Of a stretch of DNA of 64,000 bases, positions 26,379 to 34,363 are shown piece after piece. Source of the stretch: Flavobacterium shii (lineage in GTDB: Bacteria; Bacteroidota; Bacteroidia; Flavobacteriales; Flavobacteriaceae); NCBI RefSeq assembly GCF_025847235.1, contig NZ_JAOZEW010000009.1, positions 62,001 through 126,000 on the forward strand, read 5' to 3'. The position numbers and the translations under genes were made by a program. The notes under the pieces were generated by a model. That model did not search any database. It saw only the letters and a program-made list of their open reading frames with translations, and was not told where the DNA came from. The stretch's first letter is position 1. Each line of letters begins with the position of its first letter.

Positions 26379-28256
26379 ATGCGAAAAATTATATTACTTT
26401 CTTTTTTGAGCCTTAGTTTTGGCTCTGTTGTTGCTCAAAATGCTCCTTATTGGCAGCAACATGTAGATTACAAGATGGATGTATCGATGGATGTAAAAAC
26501 CTATCTATATAAAGGTAAGCAAGAATTGGTTTACACCAATAATTCACCAGATACTTTACGAAAAGTATATTATCATTTGTTTTTTAATGCATTCCAGCCA
26601 GGAAGTGAGATGGATGCCAGAGTTCAAACTATTAAAGATCCAGACGGAAGAATGGTGAATAAGGTAAAGGTAGATGGTAAAGATGTTAAAGAAAGCCGCA
26701 TGAAAACTTTGAAACCTAATGAAATTGGGTTTCTTAATATTACAAATTTAAAGCAAGATGGAGTTACTGCTATAACAAGAACTTCGGGGACTGTTTTGGA
26801 GGTTACTTTGGCTAAGCCAATTTTTCCAAATTCAAAAACTACTTTTACATTAGATTTTGATGGTCAGGTTCCGGTACAAATTCGTCGTGCAGGAAGAAAC
26901 AACTCAGAAGGCGTTGCGTTGTCAATGTCGCAATGGTATCCTAAATTAGCCGAATTTGATTTTGAAGGTTGGCATGCTGATCCATATATTGGAAGAGAAT
27001 TTCACGGTGTTTGGGGGAATTTTGATGTAAATATTACTATCGATAAGGAATACACAATTGGTGGGTCTGGATATTTGCAAAACAAAAACGAAATCGGTCA
27101 TGGATATGAAGATGCTGGAGTTACAGTAGTTTATCCTAAAAAAGCTAAAACCCTTACTTGGCATTTTGTAGCGCCAATGGTACACGATTTTACTTGGGCT
27201 GCCGATAAAGAATATACACATGATGTGGTAAAAGGACCGAACGATGTTGACTTGCATTTCCTTTATAAAAATAATCCAAAGACAACCGAAAACTGGAAGA
27301 AACTAGAACCGTTAATGGTTAAAGTAATGGATTTTTATGATCATAAAGTAGGACCTTACCCATACAAGCAATATTCATTTATTCAAGGTGGAGATGGTGG
27401 AATGGAATATGCAATGTGTACTTTGATGCTAGGAAACGGTACACTTGAAGGAATTCTAGGGACAGCAACGCATGAGTTGGGGCATTCTTGGTTTCAACAT
27501 GTTTTAGCTTCAAATGAATCTAAACATCCTTGGATGGACGAAGGTTTTACAACTTATATCGAAGATTTGGCTTTGAATGAATTAGCCGGAGATAAAAAAG
27601 TAGTGAATCCGTTTAAAGGAAACTATGCAGCATATTATAAATTGGTAGAATCCGGTAAAGAACAACCTCAAACTACGCATGGTGATCGTTATGATGAGAA
27701 CAGACCTTATAGCATATCCTCTTATGTAAAAGGAAGTATCTTTTTATCGCAATTAGGATATTTGATCGGGGAAGATAATTTGGATAAAACACTAAAAAGA
27801 TATTATAGTGATTTTAAATTCAAACATCCAGCACCAAATGATATTAAGAGGACTGCCGAGCGTGTTTCGGGAGCTGAATTGGATTGGTATTTGATCGATT
27901 GGACCGAAACTACAAATACAATTGATTACGGTATTAAAGACGTTGCTGATAGTGGGGATAAAACTACTATAACTTTAGAAAGAATTGGAAGGATGCCAAT
28001 GCCTATTGATTTAACTGTAGAATATACAGATGGAACAAAAGAGAGTTTTTACATTCCGTTGCGAATGATGAATTTTATAAAAGAAAACCCAAATCCTTCT
28101 GTAAAAAGAACTGTTTTAAACGACTGGGCTTGGGCAATGCCTAGCTATAATTTTACAATTGATAAAAGCAAAAGCACAATTAAGAAAATCACTATTGATC
28201 CAAGCGGATTAATGGCTGATGTAAAAGCAGCAAATAATGTTTATGAAGTAAAGTAA
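26379..28256 (+). CDS. M1 family metallopeptidase (aminopeptidase N-like)
   Basis: This is an exported zinc aminopeptidase of 625 residues. A signal peptide (residues 1-20, ending VVAQ) is followed by a beta-rich domain and the catalytic domain. The exopeptidase motif GAMEN appears as GGMEYAM (about 340-346). The zinc site HELGH is at 365-369, with the third ligand Glu388 exactly 18 residues later. It lacks the long C-terminal helical domain of full-size aminopeptidase N, as is common for the shorter Bacteroidota M1 proteins. It probably trims peptides in the periplasm. Confidence 0.92.
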   Translation: MRKIILLSFLSLSFGSVVAQNAPYWQQHVDYKMDVSMDVKTYLYKGKQELVYTNNSPDTLRKVYYHLFFNAFQPGSEMDARVQTIKDPDGRMVNKVKVDGKDVKESRMKTLKPNEIGFLNITNLKQDGVTAITRTSGTVLEVTLAKPIFPNSKTTFTLDFDGQVPVQIRRAGRNNSEGVALSMSQWYPKLAEFDFEGWHADPYIGREFHGVWGNFDVNITIDKEYTIGGSGYLQNKNEIGHGYEDAGVTVVYPKKAKTLTWHFVAPMVHDFTWAADKEYTHDVVKGPNDVDLHFLYKNNPKTTENWKKLEPLMVKVMDFYDHKVGPYPYKQYSFIQGGDGGMEYAMCTLMLGNGTLEGILGTATHELGHSWFQHVLASNESKHPWMDEGFTTYIEDLALNELAGDKKVVNPFKGNYAAYYKLVESGKEQPQTTHGDRYDENRPYSISSYVKGSIFLSQLGYLIGEDNLDKTLKRYYSDFKFKHPAPNDIKRTAERVSGAELDWYLIDWTETTNTIDYGIKDVADSGDKTTITLERIGRMPMPIDLTVEYTDGTKESFYIPLRMMNFIKENPNPSVKRTVLNDWAWAMPSYNFTIDKSKSTIKKITIDPSGLMADVKAANNVYEVK

Positions 28257-28280
28257 ATCTTTGCTCTCATTTAATAAAAA

Positions 28281-28312
28281 AGCCCTTAAAGACGCATTGT
28301 TCTTTAAGGGCT
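28281..28312. terminator. Bidirectional terminator (AGCCCTTAAAG family)
   Basis: The stem AGCCCTTAAAG/CTTTAAGGGCT (28281-28291 with 28302-28312) is followed by a T-run. It lies between the M1 peptidase gene (+) and the first DUF418 gene (-), which converge. The same stem occurs at 29704 and 31124 after the other DUF418 copies. Confidence 0.9.
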
Positions 28313-28340
28313 TTTTATTTGCAAAAGAATTAGCAATAAG

Positions 28341-29549
28341 TTACTCAGCTATTTTGGTATTGGTTTCTATGATAACGTTGTTTTGAACTGGTTTTTTAAA
28401 CGGGAAAAGCTGTCTATAGCTGCCACATCTCCATAGCCATTCTATTGGACCATAATTGTATTTTGAAAGCCACCATTTACTAATAAATAATTGAACTATA
28501 AAAACAGAAACTGCTAATGAAAAGTAAAACCAATAAGGCAAGGGATTTCTAATACCTAACCCAATTCCTGAAAAAATAAAAGCAGCGAGTACATTTTGAG
28601 TTATATAATTGGTCAGAGTCATTTTTCCGCCGGCACTAAAATATTTGAAGATCGTTTTTAGTTTACCATTTTCGTACAACAAGCATATTCCCGTTGCAAT
28701 AAAAATCATTGTACTTAAAATAAACCAGTAATAGGGTTGGAAGAATTTAAGGAAGTCAGCTTTGTTTTCAATACCATAATAAAAAGCAATACCAGTTATA
28801 ACGGCAATAATCAGACTGATTATAAGTATGTATATTAAAAGTTTTTTCATTTTGTTTAAACGATTAAAAAAATCTAATTTTTGAAGCACAACCCCAAAAA
28901 GCATACAAGCCAGCATTACAATATGTCCTATAATGGCATAGCCCGGAGAAATGATTTGTTGGTAATAAGAAGCTAATAGATTAAATTTAAAAAAGTCCAG
29001 CCAGTTTCCAGAATAATATAATTTTAAATATTCTGGATTGGAGATAATATTTATCCTTTCAAAGTTAAAACCTTTGAGATAAGCCATAAAAAACGGAATG
29101 ATAAGAACAAGAACAGCACAAATTATACTTAATTTTTTTGCAGAACATTTGTAAAAAAGTAATAATACAAGTCCTAAAAAAGCATAATCTTTTAAGATGT
29201 CGCCAAACCAAAAACAAGAATTAATAAAAGCTAAAACAAAAAGTAATAACATTCGCCAGCTAAAAAAGGTTACTGGATTTTTGCCTTTCGAGGCGATATT
29301 ATTAATTAAAATAGCAAAGCCATAGCCAAACAAGATGGTTAGTAAAGTCCAGGATTTTCCAGAGAAAAAAAACTGATCAAAATTAGTTAGTATTTCAGAT
29401 AACATACTATTCTCAGGCTCATGTGTTGAATGAATGTGTGGTAAACCGGAATAATTGCCAATTGCAACGCCTAATATGGCCCAGCCTCTGAGAATATCGA
29501 GAATAGCAGTTCTTTTGCCTAGTTCAATGGGACGATAAGAATTTGTCAT
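28341..29549 (-). CDS. DUF418 domain membrane protein (copy 1 of 3)
   Basis: This is a multi-pass membrane protein of the DUF418 (YeiB-like, COG2311) family, whose biochemical role is unknown. The start is set at the ATG at 29549, which gives 402 residues, the same as the two neighbours; a longer frame reaches 29642. The N-terminal DILRGWAILGVAIGNY segment and the C-terminal SKWWLSKYNYGPIEWLWR signature are intact, with about ten hydrophobic segments. Of the three tandem paralogs, copies 1 and 2 are close in sequence, while copy 3 is more diverged. Each copy has its own terminator, and copies 1 and 2 have near-identical upstream regions. Confidence 0.85.
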   Translation of the reverse strand: MTNSYRPIELGKRTAILDILRGWAILGVAIGNYSGLPHIHSTHEPENSMLSEILTNFDQFFFSGKSWTLLTILFGYGFAILINNIASKGKNPVTFFSWRMLLLFVLAFINSCFWFGDILKDYAFLGLVLLLFYKCSAKKLSIICAVLVLIIPFFMAYLKGFNFERINIISNPEYLKLYYSGNWLDFFKFNLLASYYQQIISPGYAIIGHIVMLACMLFGVVLQKLDFFNRLNKMKKLLIYILIISLIIAVITGIAFYYGIENKADFLKFFQPYYWFILSTMIFIATGICLLYENGKLKTIFKYFSAGGKMTLTNYITQNVLAAFIFSGIGLGIRNPLPYWFYFSLAVSVFIVQLFISKWWLSKYNYGPIEWLWRCGSYRQLFPFKKPVQNNVIIETNTKIAE

Positions 29550-29703
29550 TTGATTAACGTTTTTGTTGTGATTTGATTGGTAATCATGAGATAATTGCGT
29601 GTTATTACTAACATAATCAAAAATAATAAAATTATAACGCAATCAGATTTATAAGATGAATAATTATTTTCATTAAACTAAGGGCATTCGTATAAATGTA
29701 AAA

Positions 29704-29735
29704 AGCCCTTAAAGACACATTGTTCTTTAAGGGCT
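29704..29735 (-). terminator. Terminator of DUF418 copy 2
   Basis: The stem AGCCCTTAAAG/CTTTAAGGGCT (29704-29714 with 29725-29735) is the same as the one after copy 1, which shows that the repeated unit includes the terminator. Confidence 0.88.
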
Positions 29736-29765
29736 TTTTATTTGCAAAAAAGCTTTAGCAATAAA

Positions 29766-30974
29766 TTACTCTGCTATTTTGGTATTGATTTCTATAGTAA
29801 CGTTGTTTTGAGTTGGTTTTTTAAATGGGAAAAGTTGTCTATAGCTGGCACATCTCCATAACCATTCTATTGGGCCGTAATTGTATTTAGAAAGCCACCA
29901 CTTGCTTATAAATAATTGAACAATGAATACAAAAACAGCCAATGAAAAATAAAACCAATAAGGCATTGAGTTTCCAATACCTAAACCAATTCCTGAGAAA
30001 ATAAGAGCAGCCAGTATGTTCTGAGATATATAATTTGTAAGAGTCATTTTTCCTGCAACCTGAAAATAGCTAAAAACGGTTTTTAGCTTACTGTTTATGT
30101 ACAATAACGAAATTCCTGTAGCGATAAAAATCATAGTGCTTAAAATGAGCCAATAAAGAGGATGGAAAAATTTAAGAAATCCAGCTTTTTGATTGATTGC
30201 AATTGCAAAAAGAGTTCCAATAGTAACAGCACAAAATAAACTAATACAAAGAATACGTTTCAGGAGTTTAGTCTTTTTGTCCAAGTCAACAAAAAAATCT
30301 ATTTTTTGAAGTAAAAGACCAAATAACATACAAAGGAGCATTACAACATGTGCCGTAATTGCATATCCCGGAACAATTATTTGCTCATGAACAGAAGCTA
30401 GTAAATTGAATTTAAAAAAATCTAGTAAATTCCCAGAGTTATATAGCTTTAAGTATTCTGGGTTAGTTGTAATCTCAAGACGTTCCATCTGAAGGCCATT
30501 TATGTAAGCCATCAAAAATGGAATTGAAACAAGAAGTACACTACAAATAATTGCTAGAGTTTTTGTTGAGGCTTTGTAAAAAAGCAACAATACAAGCCCT
30601 AAAAAAGCGTAATCTTTTAAGATGTCGCCAAACCAGAACGAAGAATTAATAAAAGCCAATATAAAAAGTAAAATCATTCTCCAGGAAAAGAAGGCAACAG
30701 GATTTTTGCCTTTACTTGCAATATTGTTGATTAAAATGGCAAAACCATAACCAAATAATACGGTTAATAATGTCCAGGATTTTGCAGCAAAAAAATAGCG
30801 ATTAATTATTTGGAGAATATCAGAAAAGAGATCGCTATTGATTTTTGAGGGTAAACCAATAAAGAGAAAATCGCTGTAATTGCCAATTGCAACACCTAAA
30901 ATTGCCCAGCCTCTGAGGATATCGATAATAGCAGTTCTTTTGCTTAGTTCGATAGGATGATAAGAATTTGTCAT
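29766..30974 (-). CDS. DUF418 domain membrane protein (copy 2 of 3)
   Basis: This 402-residue multi-pass protein has the same DUF418 N-terminal DILRGWAILGVAIGNY and C-terminal SKWWLSKYNYGPIEWLWR motifs as copy 1. It differs mainly in the central loops (about residues 40-60 and 150-260). The first ~60 bp upstream are almost the same as upstream of copy 1 (both contain TGATTAACGTTTTTGTTG), so the promoter was duplicated with the gene. The function is unknown; DUF418 proteins are discussed as possible transport or surface-modification proteins. Confidence 0.86.
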   Translation of the reverse strand: MTNSYHPIELSKRTAIIDILRGWAILGVAIGNYSDFLFIGLPSKINSDLFSDILQIINRYFFAAKSWTLLTVLFGYGFAILINNIASKGKNPVAFFSWRMILLFILAFINSSFWFGDILKDYAFLGLVLLLFYKASTKTLAIICSVLLVSIPFLMAYINGLQMERLEITTNPEYLKLYNSGNLLDFFKFNLLASVHEQIIVPGYAITAHVVMLLCMLFGLLLQKIDFFVDLDKKTKLLKRILCISLFCAVTIGTLFAIAINQKAGFLKFFHPLYWLILSTMIFIATGISLLYINSKLKTVFSYFQVAGKMTLTNYISQNILAALIFSGIGLGIGNSMPYWFYFSLAVFVFIVQLFISKWWLSKYNYGPIEWLWRCASYRQLFPFKKPTQNNVTIEINTKIAE

Positions 30975-31123
30975 TTGATTAACGTTTTTGTTGTGATTTG
31001 ATTGATGATTGTGTGTAAACTATGTGTTATTGTTAACGCGCTCAAAAGTAATAAAATTATAAGGCAATCAGTTTTTATAAGATGAATAATTATTTTTCAA
31101 TAAATTAAGGGTATTTGTATAAA

Positions 31124-31153
31124 AGCCCTTAAAGAGGTTGTACTTTAAGGGCT
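31124..31153 (-). terminator. Terminator of DUF418 copy 3
   Basis: The stem AGCCCTTAAAG/CTTTAAGGGCT (31124-31134 with 31143-31153) is the same stem as in the other two copies with a shorter loop, followed by a T-run on the minus strand. Confidence 0.88.
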
Positions 31154-31186
31154 TTTATTTAGAAAATTGTTTTCTTATTAAAATGA

Positions 31187-32395
31187 TTATTTTGCTGCTT
31201 CTGCATTGATTTCTGAAGGAGTAGCGTTCTGTTTTTGTTTTTTAAACGGAAACATTTTTCTGTAACTTAATACCCTCCACAACCATTCAACGGGGCCATA
31301 ATTGAATTTTGAAAGCCACCATTTGCTTATGAATAACTGAATTGTAAAAACTATAATAGCTAAGAAAAAGTAAAACCAATAAGGTAAAGTATTGTAAATT
31401 TTGAAGCCAATTCCGGAAAAAAGAAAAGCAGCAAGAATATTTTGCATCATGTAGTTGGTAAGTGTCATTTTACCGCTAACTCTAAAATAGCTAAAAGTTG
31501 TTTTCAGTTTTCCGTTCGTATATAATAAACAGATTCCAGACGCAATGCAAACCATTGTATTTATAATTATCCAAAAAACGGGATGAAAATAGGTAAAAGT
31601 TATTTTCTGTTTAATTGCAATTTCAAAAAGAACACCAGAAATTATTGCCAGAACAAATGTTACTAAAACAGTTCTTTTTAGTGTGTTTTTAAACTCAGGT
31701 AAACGATTAAAAAAGTTGACTTTTTGAGCGTAGAAACCTAAAAGCATAAGGGCAAACATCACAACATGTACCGTAACAGCATAAGCAAGATTAATCATCT
31801 CTTGATAATAAGTTCCCAGTAAATTAAATTTGAATACGTCGAACCAGTTATCAGAATAAAATAATTTTAAGTATTTAGCATTAGATTGTACGTCAGGTAA
31901 TGTTTGTTTTATAGAATGAATATAAGCATTAAGAAACGGAACAGTTAAAAGAAGTATTGCGCAGCTTATAAGTATTGTTTTTTTTGAGCTTTTGTAAAAT
32001 AATAAAAGGAATAGACCTAAAAAAGCATAGTCTTTTAAGATATCACCCAGCCAAAATGCGGAATTTATAAATGCAAAAATAAACAGGATAAACATTCTCC
32101 AGCAAAAAAAATAAACAGGATTTTTTCCTTTATCAGCGACATTATTAATAAGAACAGCAAATCCATATCCAAATAAAACGCTTAATAAAGTCCAAGATTT
32201 AGCAGAAAAAAAATACAGATTAAAATAGCTGATGACTTCAGAAAAAACACCTTTTTTTAGAATAAAACGTTCTAATCCGATATATCGAAAATCAACATAA
32301 TTTCCTATCACGACTCCTAGTAAAGCCCAACCTCTTAAAATATCAACAATAGCTGTTCTTTTATCTTCCTGAATAGGTTGAAGTGAATTTGTCAT
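31187..32395 (-). CDS. DUF418 domain membrane protein (copy 3 of 3)
   Basis: This is also 402 residues long. It keeps the family N-terminal DILRGWALLGVVIGNY and C-terminal SKWWLSKFNYGPVEWLWR segments but has diverged more than copies 1 and 2 from each other. It is transcriptionally first in the array, so it may be the older copy. Its upstream region, unlike those of copies 1 and 2, does not share the TGATTAACGTTTTTGTTG stretch. It has about ten hydrophobic segments, and the role is unknown. Confidence 0.85.
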   Translation of the reverse strand: MTNSLQPIQEDKRTAIVDILRGWALLGVVIGNYVDFRYIGLERFILKKGVFSEVISYFNLYFFSAKSWTLLSVLFGYGFAVLINNVADKGKNPVYFFCWRMFILFIFAFINSAFWLGDILKDYAFLGLFLLLFYKSSKKTILISCAILLLTVPFLNAYIHSIKQTLPDVQSNAKYLKLFYSDNWFDVFKFNLLGTYYQEMINLAYAVTVHVVMFALMLLGFYAQKVNFFNRLPEFKNTLKRTVLVTFVLAIISGVLFEIAIKQKITFTYFHPVFWIIINTMVCIASGICLLYTNGKLKTTFSYFRVSGKMTLTNYMMQNILAAFLFSGIGFKIYNTLPYWFYFFLAIIVFTIQLFISKWWLSKFNYGPVEWLWRVLSYRKMFPFKKQKQNATPSEINAEAAK

Positions 32396-32520
32396 ATAAT
32401 TAACTGAATTTATAGTTTTTATAAATGATTTTGGTTAATGATGTTGTTGAAAACAAACCAAAAGTATGAAAATTATAAAGCAATCATTTTTTAAATTATA
32501 AAATAATATGACCTATGAAA

Positions 32521-32560
32521 AAGCCCGTTTTTAAAAGAAATTTCTTTTAAAAACGGGCTT
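32521..32560 (-). terminator. Perfect 40-bp palindrome, terminator of threonine dehydrogenase gene
   Basis: The left arm starts AAGCCCGTTTTTAAAAGAAA and the 20-nt right arm is its exact reverse complement with no loop. It ends 20 nt after the threonine dehydrogenase stop and is followed by T-rich sequence on the minus strand. A perfect 20-bp arm is longer than usual for an ordinary terminator. Confidence 0.85.
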
Positions 32561-32580
32561 TTATCGTATAAAGGGATTAT

Positions 32581-33528
32581 TTATTTTTTGTCACCTAAAT
32601 GCGCAAGCATGTCTTTTGTCATAGACTCAAGGTTAAAAGTGTGTTTCCAGTCCCAATCTTCTCTAGCCGAACTATCGTCGATACTAGCAGGCCAGCTATC
32701 AGCAATTTTCTGACGGAAATCAGGCTCATAAGTAATTGTAAATTCAGGAATATGTTTTTTAATTTCTTCTGCAATTTCAGTAGGAGTAAAACTCATTGCT
32801 GCTAAATTGTATGAAGAATGAATTTTGATTTTTTCAGCAGGAGCTTTCATGATATTAATAGTAGCATCAATAGCATCATCCATATACATCATTGGCATTT
32901 TTGTTTCGGATGATAAAAAGCATTCGTATTTTTTATCGGCAATAGCTTTGTAAAAAATGTCAACAGCATAATCTGTTGTTCCACCACCAGGAGGTGTAGA
33001 CCAACTAATTAAACCAGGGTAACGGATGCTACGTACATCGACACCATAGATATTATGGTAGTATTCACACCATCTTTCACCAGCTTGTTTACTAATTCCG
33101 TATACAGTCGAAGGTTCCATGATGGTATATTGCGGCGTATTTTCTTTAGGAGTAGTTGGTCCAAAAACAGCAATACTAGATGGCCAGAAAACCTTTTTAA
33201 TTTTATTTGCTTTGGCTAAATTTAAAACGTGAAACAAAGAGTTCATGTTTAAGTCCCATGCAAAAGCTGGGTTTTTTTCGGCAGTTGCTGATAATAAAGC
33301 AGCCATCAAATAAATATCAGTTATTTTATGAACCTCTACGAGGTGCTCGATTTGATTAAAATCTAAAGCATTCACTACTTCAAAAGGACCAGAATTAACA
33401 ACGTCAGTATTTAATTTACGAATGTCAGATGCAATTACATTTTCTGTTCCGTATAGTTTGCGTAGTTTTTGGGTAAGTTCTGTTCCGATTTGACCGCAAG
33501 CGCCAATGATCAATATTTTTGGATTCAT
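32581..33528 (-). CDS. L-threonine 3-dehydrogenase, short-chain dehydrogenase type
   Basis: This NAD-dependent enzyme of the extended SDR superfamily (315 residues) is predicted to oxidise L-threonine to 2-amino-3-ketobutyrate. The Rossmann motif GACGQIG is at residues 9-15, and the catalytic YxxxK is Tyr143/Lys147 in VYGISKQAGE. The signature RYPGLISW followed by PGGGTTDYAVDIF is characteristic of SDR-type threonine dehydrogenases, including the one characterised from Flavobacterium frigidimaris. This sets it apart from the zinc-dependent MDR-type Tdh. The partner glycine C-acetyltransferase (Kbl) is not in this window. It has its own -7 box and a strong palindromic terminator, so it is probably monocistronic. 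Confidence 0.9.
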   Translation of the reverse strand: MNPKILIIGACGQIGTELTQKLRKLYGTENVIASDIRKLNTDVVNSGPFEVVNALDFNQIEHLVEVHKITDIYLMAALLSATAEKNPAFAWDLNMNSLFHVLNLAKANKIKKVFWPSSIAVFGPTTPKENTPQYTIMEPSTVYGISKQAGERWCEYYHNIYGVDVRSIRYPGLISWSTPPGGGTTDYAVDIFYKAIADKKYECFLSSETKMPMMYMDDAIDATINIMKAPAEKIKIHSSYNLAAMSFTPTEIAEEIKKHIPEFTITYEPDFRQKIADSWPASIDDSSAREDWDWKHTFNLESMTKDMLAHLGDKK

Positions 33529-33548
33529 GTTATGTTGATTTAGTGTAG

Positions 33549-33556
33549 CAAAGATA
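33549..33556 (-). promoter_or_regulatory. Candidate -7 box of the threonine dehydrogenase promoter
   Basis: The minus strand reads TATCTTTG, an exact TAnnTTTG match, 21 nt before the start codon. Confidence 0.5.
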
Positions 33557-33730
33557 ACGATTTCGCAATTATATTTTAATTGACAGATGATTATTTAAAG
33601 ACTTCTCAAAAAGGATGTTTGTTTCTTAAGATTGTTCATCGGTTTCTGTTTTTAGTAAGTTGATTAAAAACAGTGTGGTAATTTCATAACTTCTTCTTAA
33701 AGGGGAATTCGTAATTGTGGATTTACTTTG

Positions 33731-33738
33731 TAACTTTG
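33731..33738 (+). promoter_or_regulatory. Candidate -7 box for the lipoprotein-mfd transcript
   Basis: TAACTTTG is an exact TAnnTTTG match 20 nt before the start codon chosen for the small lipoprotein (33758). The ATG at 33746 would leave almost no leader, which favours the later start. Confidence 0.5.
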
Positions 33739-33757
33739 TAGCTTAATGTTTGAACCA

Positions 33758-34363
33758 ATGAAATATAGAATATTCCTTTTTCTTCTTTTTGCTTTTCTTT
33801 TGAATTCTTGTCAAAATGAGGATGAAAAACGACTTGCCGAAAATAAAAAAGAAGCCAAAAGAAAAGAATTGATTTTTAATAATATCAATAAAGGCTGGGT
33901 TTTTTATGATACACCAATTAATACAGTTTCTGAAGAAAATGCAAAAAGTTGGAACGAATGGCGTCAATTCTTAGCCGAATTGGGTGAGAAGCCTAAAAAA
34001 ACAATTGGTGCTTTTCAGAAAAAATCGAGTGCAATTGCAAAAAGAGCAACGGCATTGAACGATAATATTCCTGCACAATTCAATCAGCCACAAATAAAAA
34101 GCAGAATTTCTATCTTGATCACCAAAATAAAAATGATGGATTTGTATATCCATTTAGATAAAATTCCAGATCAAAAAGTCATTTTTTTGATTGGCGATAT
34201 CAATAAAGAACTCGTTTCTCTAGAAAGACAAATGGATAAAATAGTCGAGAAAAATAAAATTCCGCTTGAAGAAGGAGAATCAGAATTAATGAAAATGATT
34301 AAGGATACTGCAAGAGCAATTCCTGATGTGAGTGTGAATCCAAATATTCCTAGAGTTGAGTAA
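33758..34363 (+). CDS. Small lipoprotein of unknown function upstream of mfd
   Basis: The start chosen is the ATG at 33758 (KYRIFLFLLFAFLLNSC), which gives a lipoprotein signal with the lipid-attached Cys at residue 18; a frame from 33746 adds only four residues. The remainder (201 residues in all) is strongly helical and Lys-rich, with stretches like NEDEKRLAENKKEAKRKELIF and RISILITKIKMMDLYIHL, suggesting a coiled coil. I recognise no family. Its last codons overlap the TTG start of mfd by 8 nt, so the two genes are translationally coupled. The functional meaning is unknown. Confidence 0.72.
   Translation: MKYRIFLFLLFAFLLNSCQNEDEKRLAENKKEAKRKELIFNNINKGWVFYDTPINTVSEENAKSWNEWRQFLAELGEKPKKTIGAFQKKSSAIAKRATALNDNIPAQFNQPQIKSRISILITKIKMMDLYIHLDKIPDQKVIFLIGDINKELVSLERQMDKIVEKNKIPLEEGESELMKMIKDTARAIPDVSVNPNIPRVE

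Noticed and set aside
29550..29642. N-terminal extension of DUF418 copy 1
   Set aside because: The extra 31 codons are not present in the two paralogs, and the region matches the promoter sequence of copy 2.
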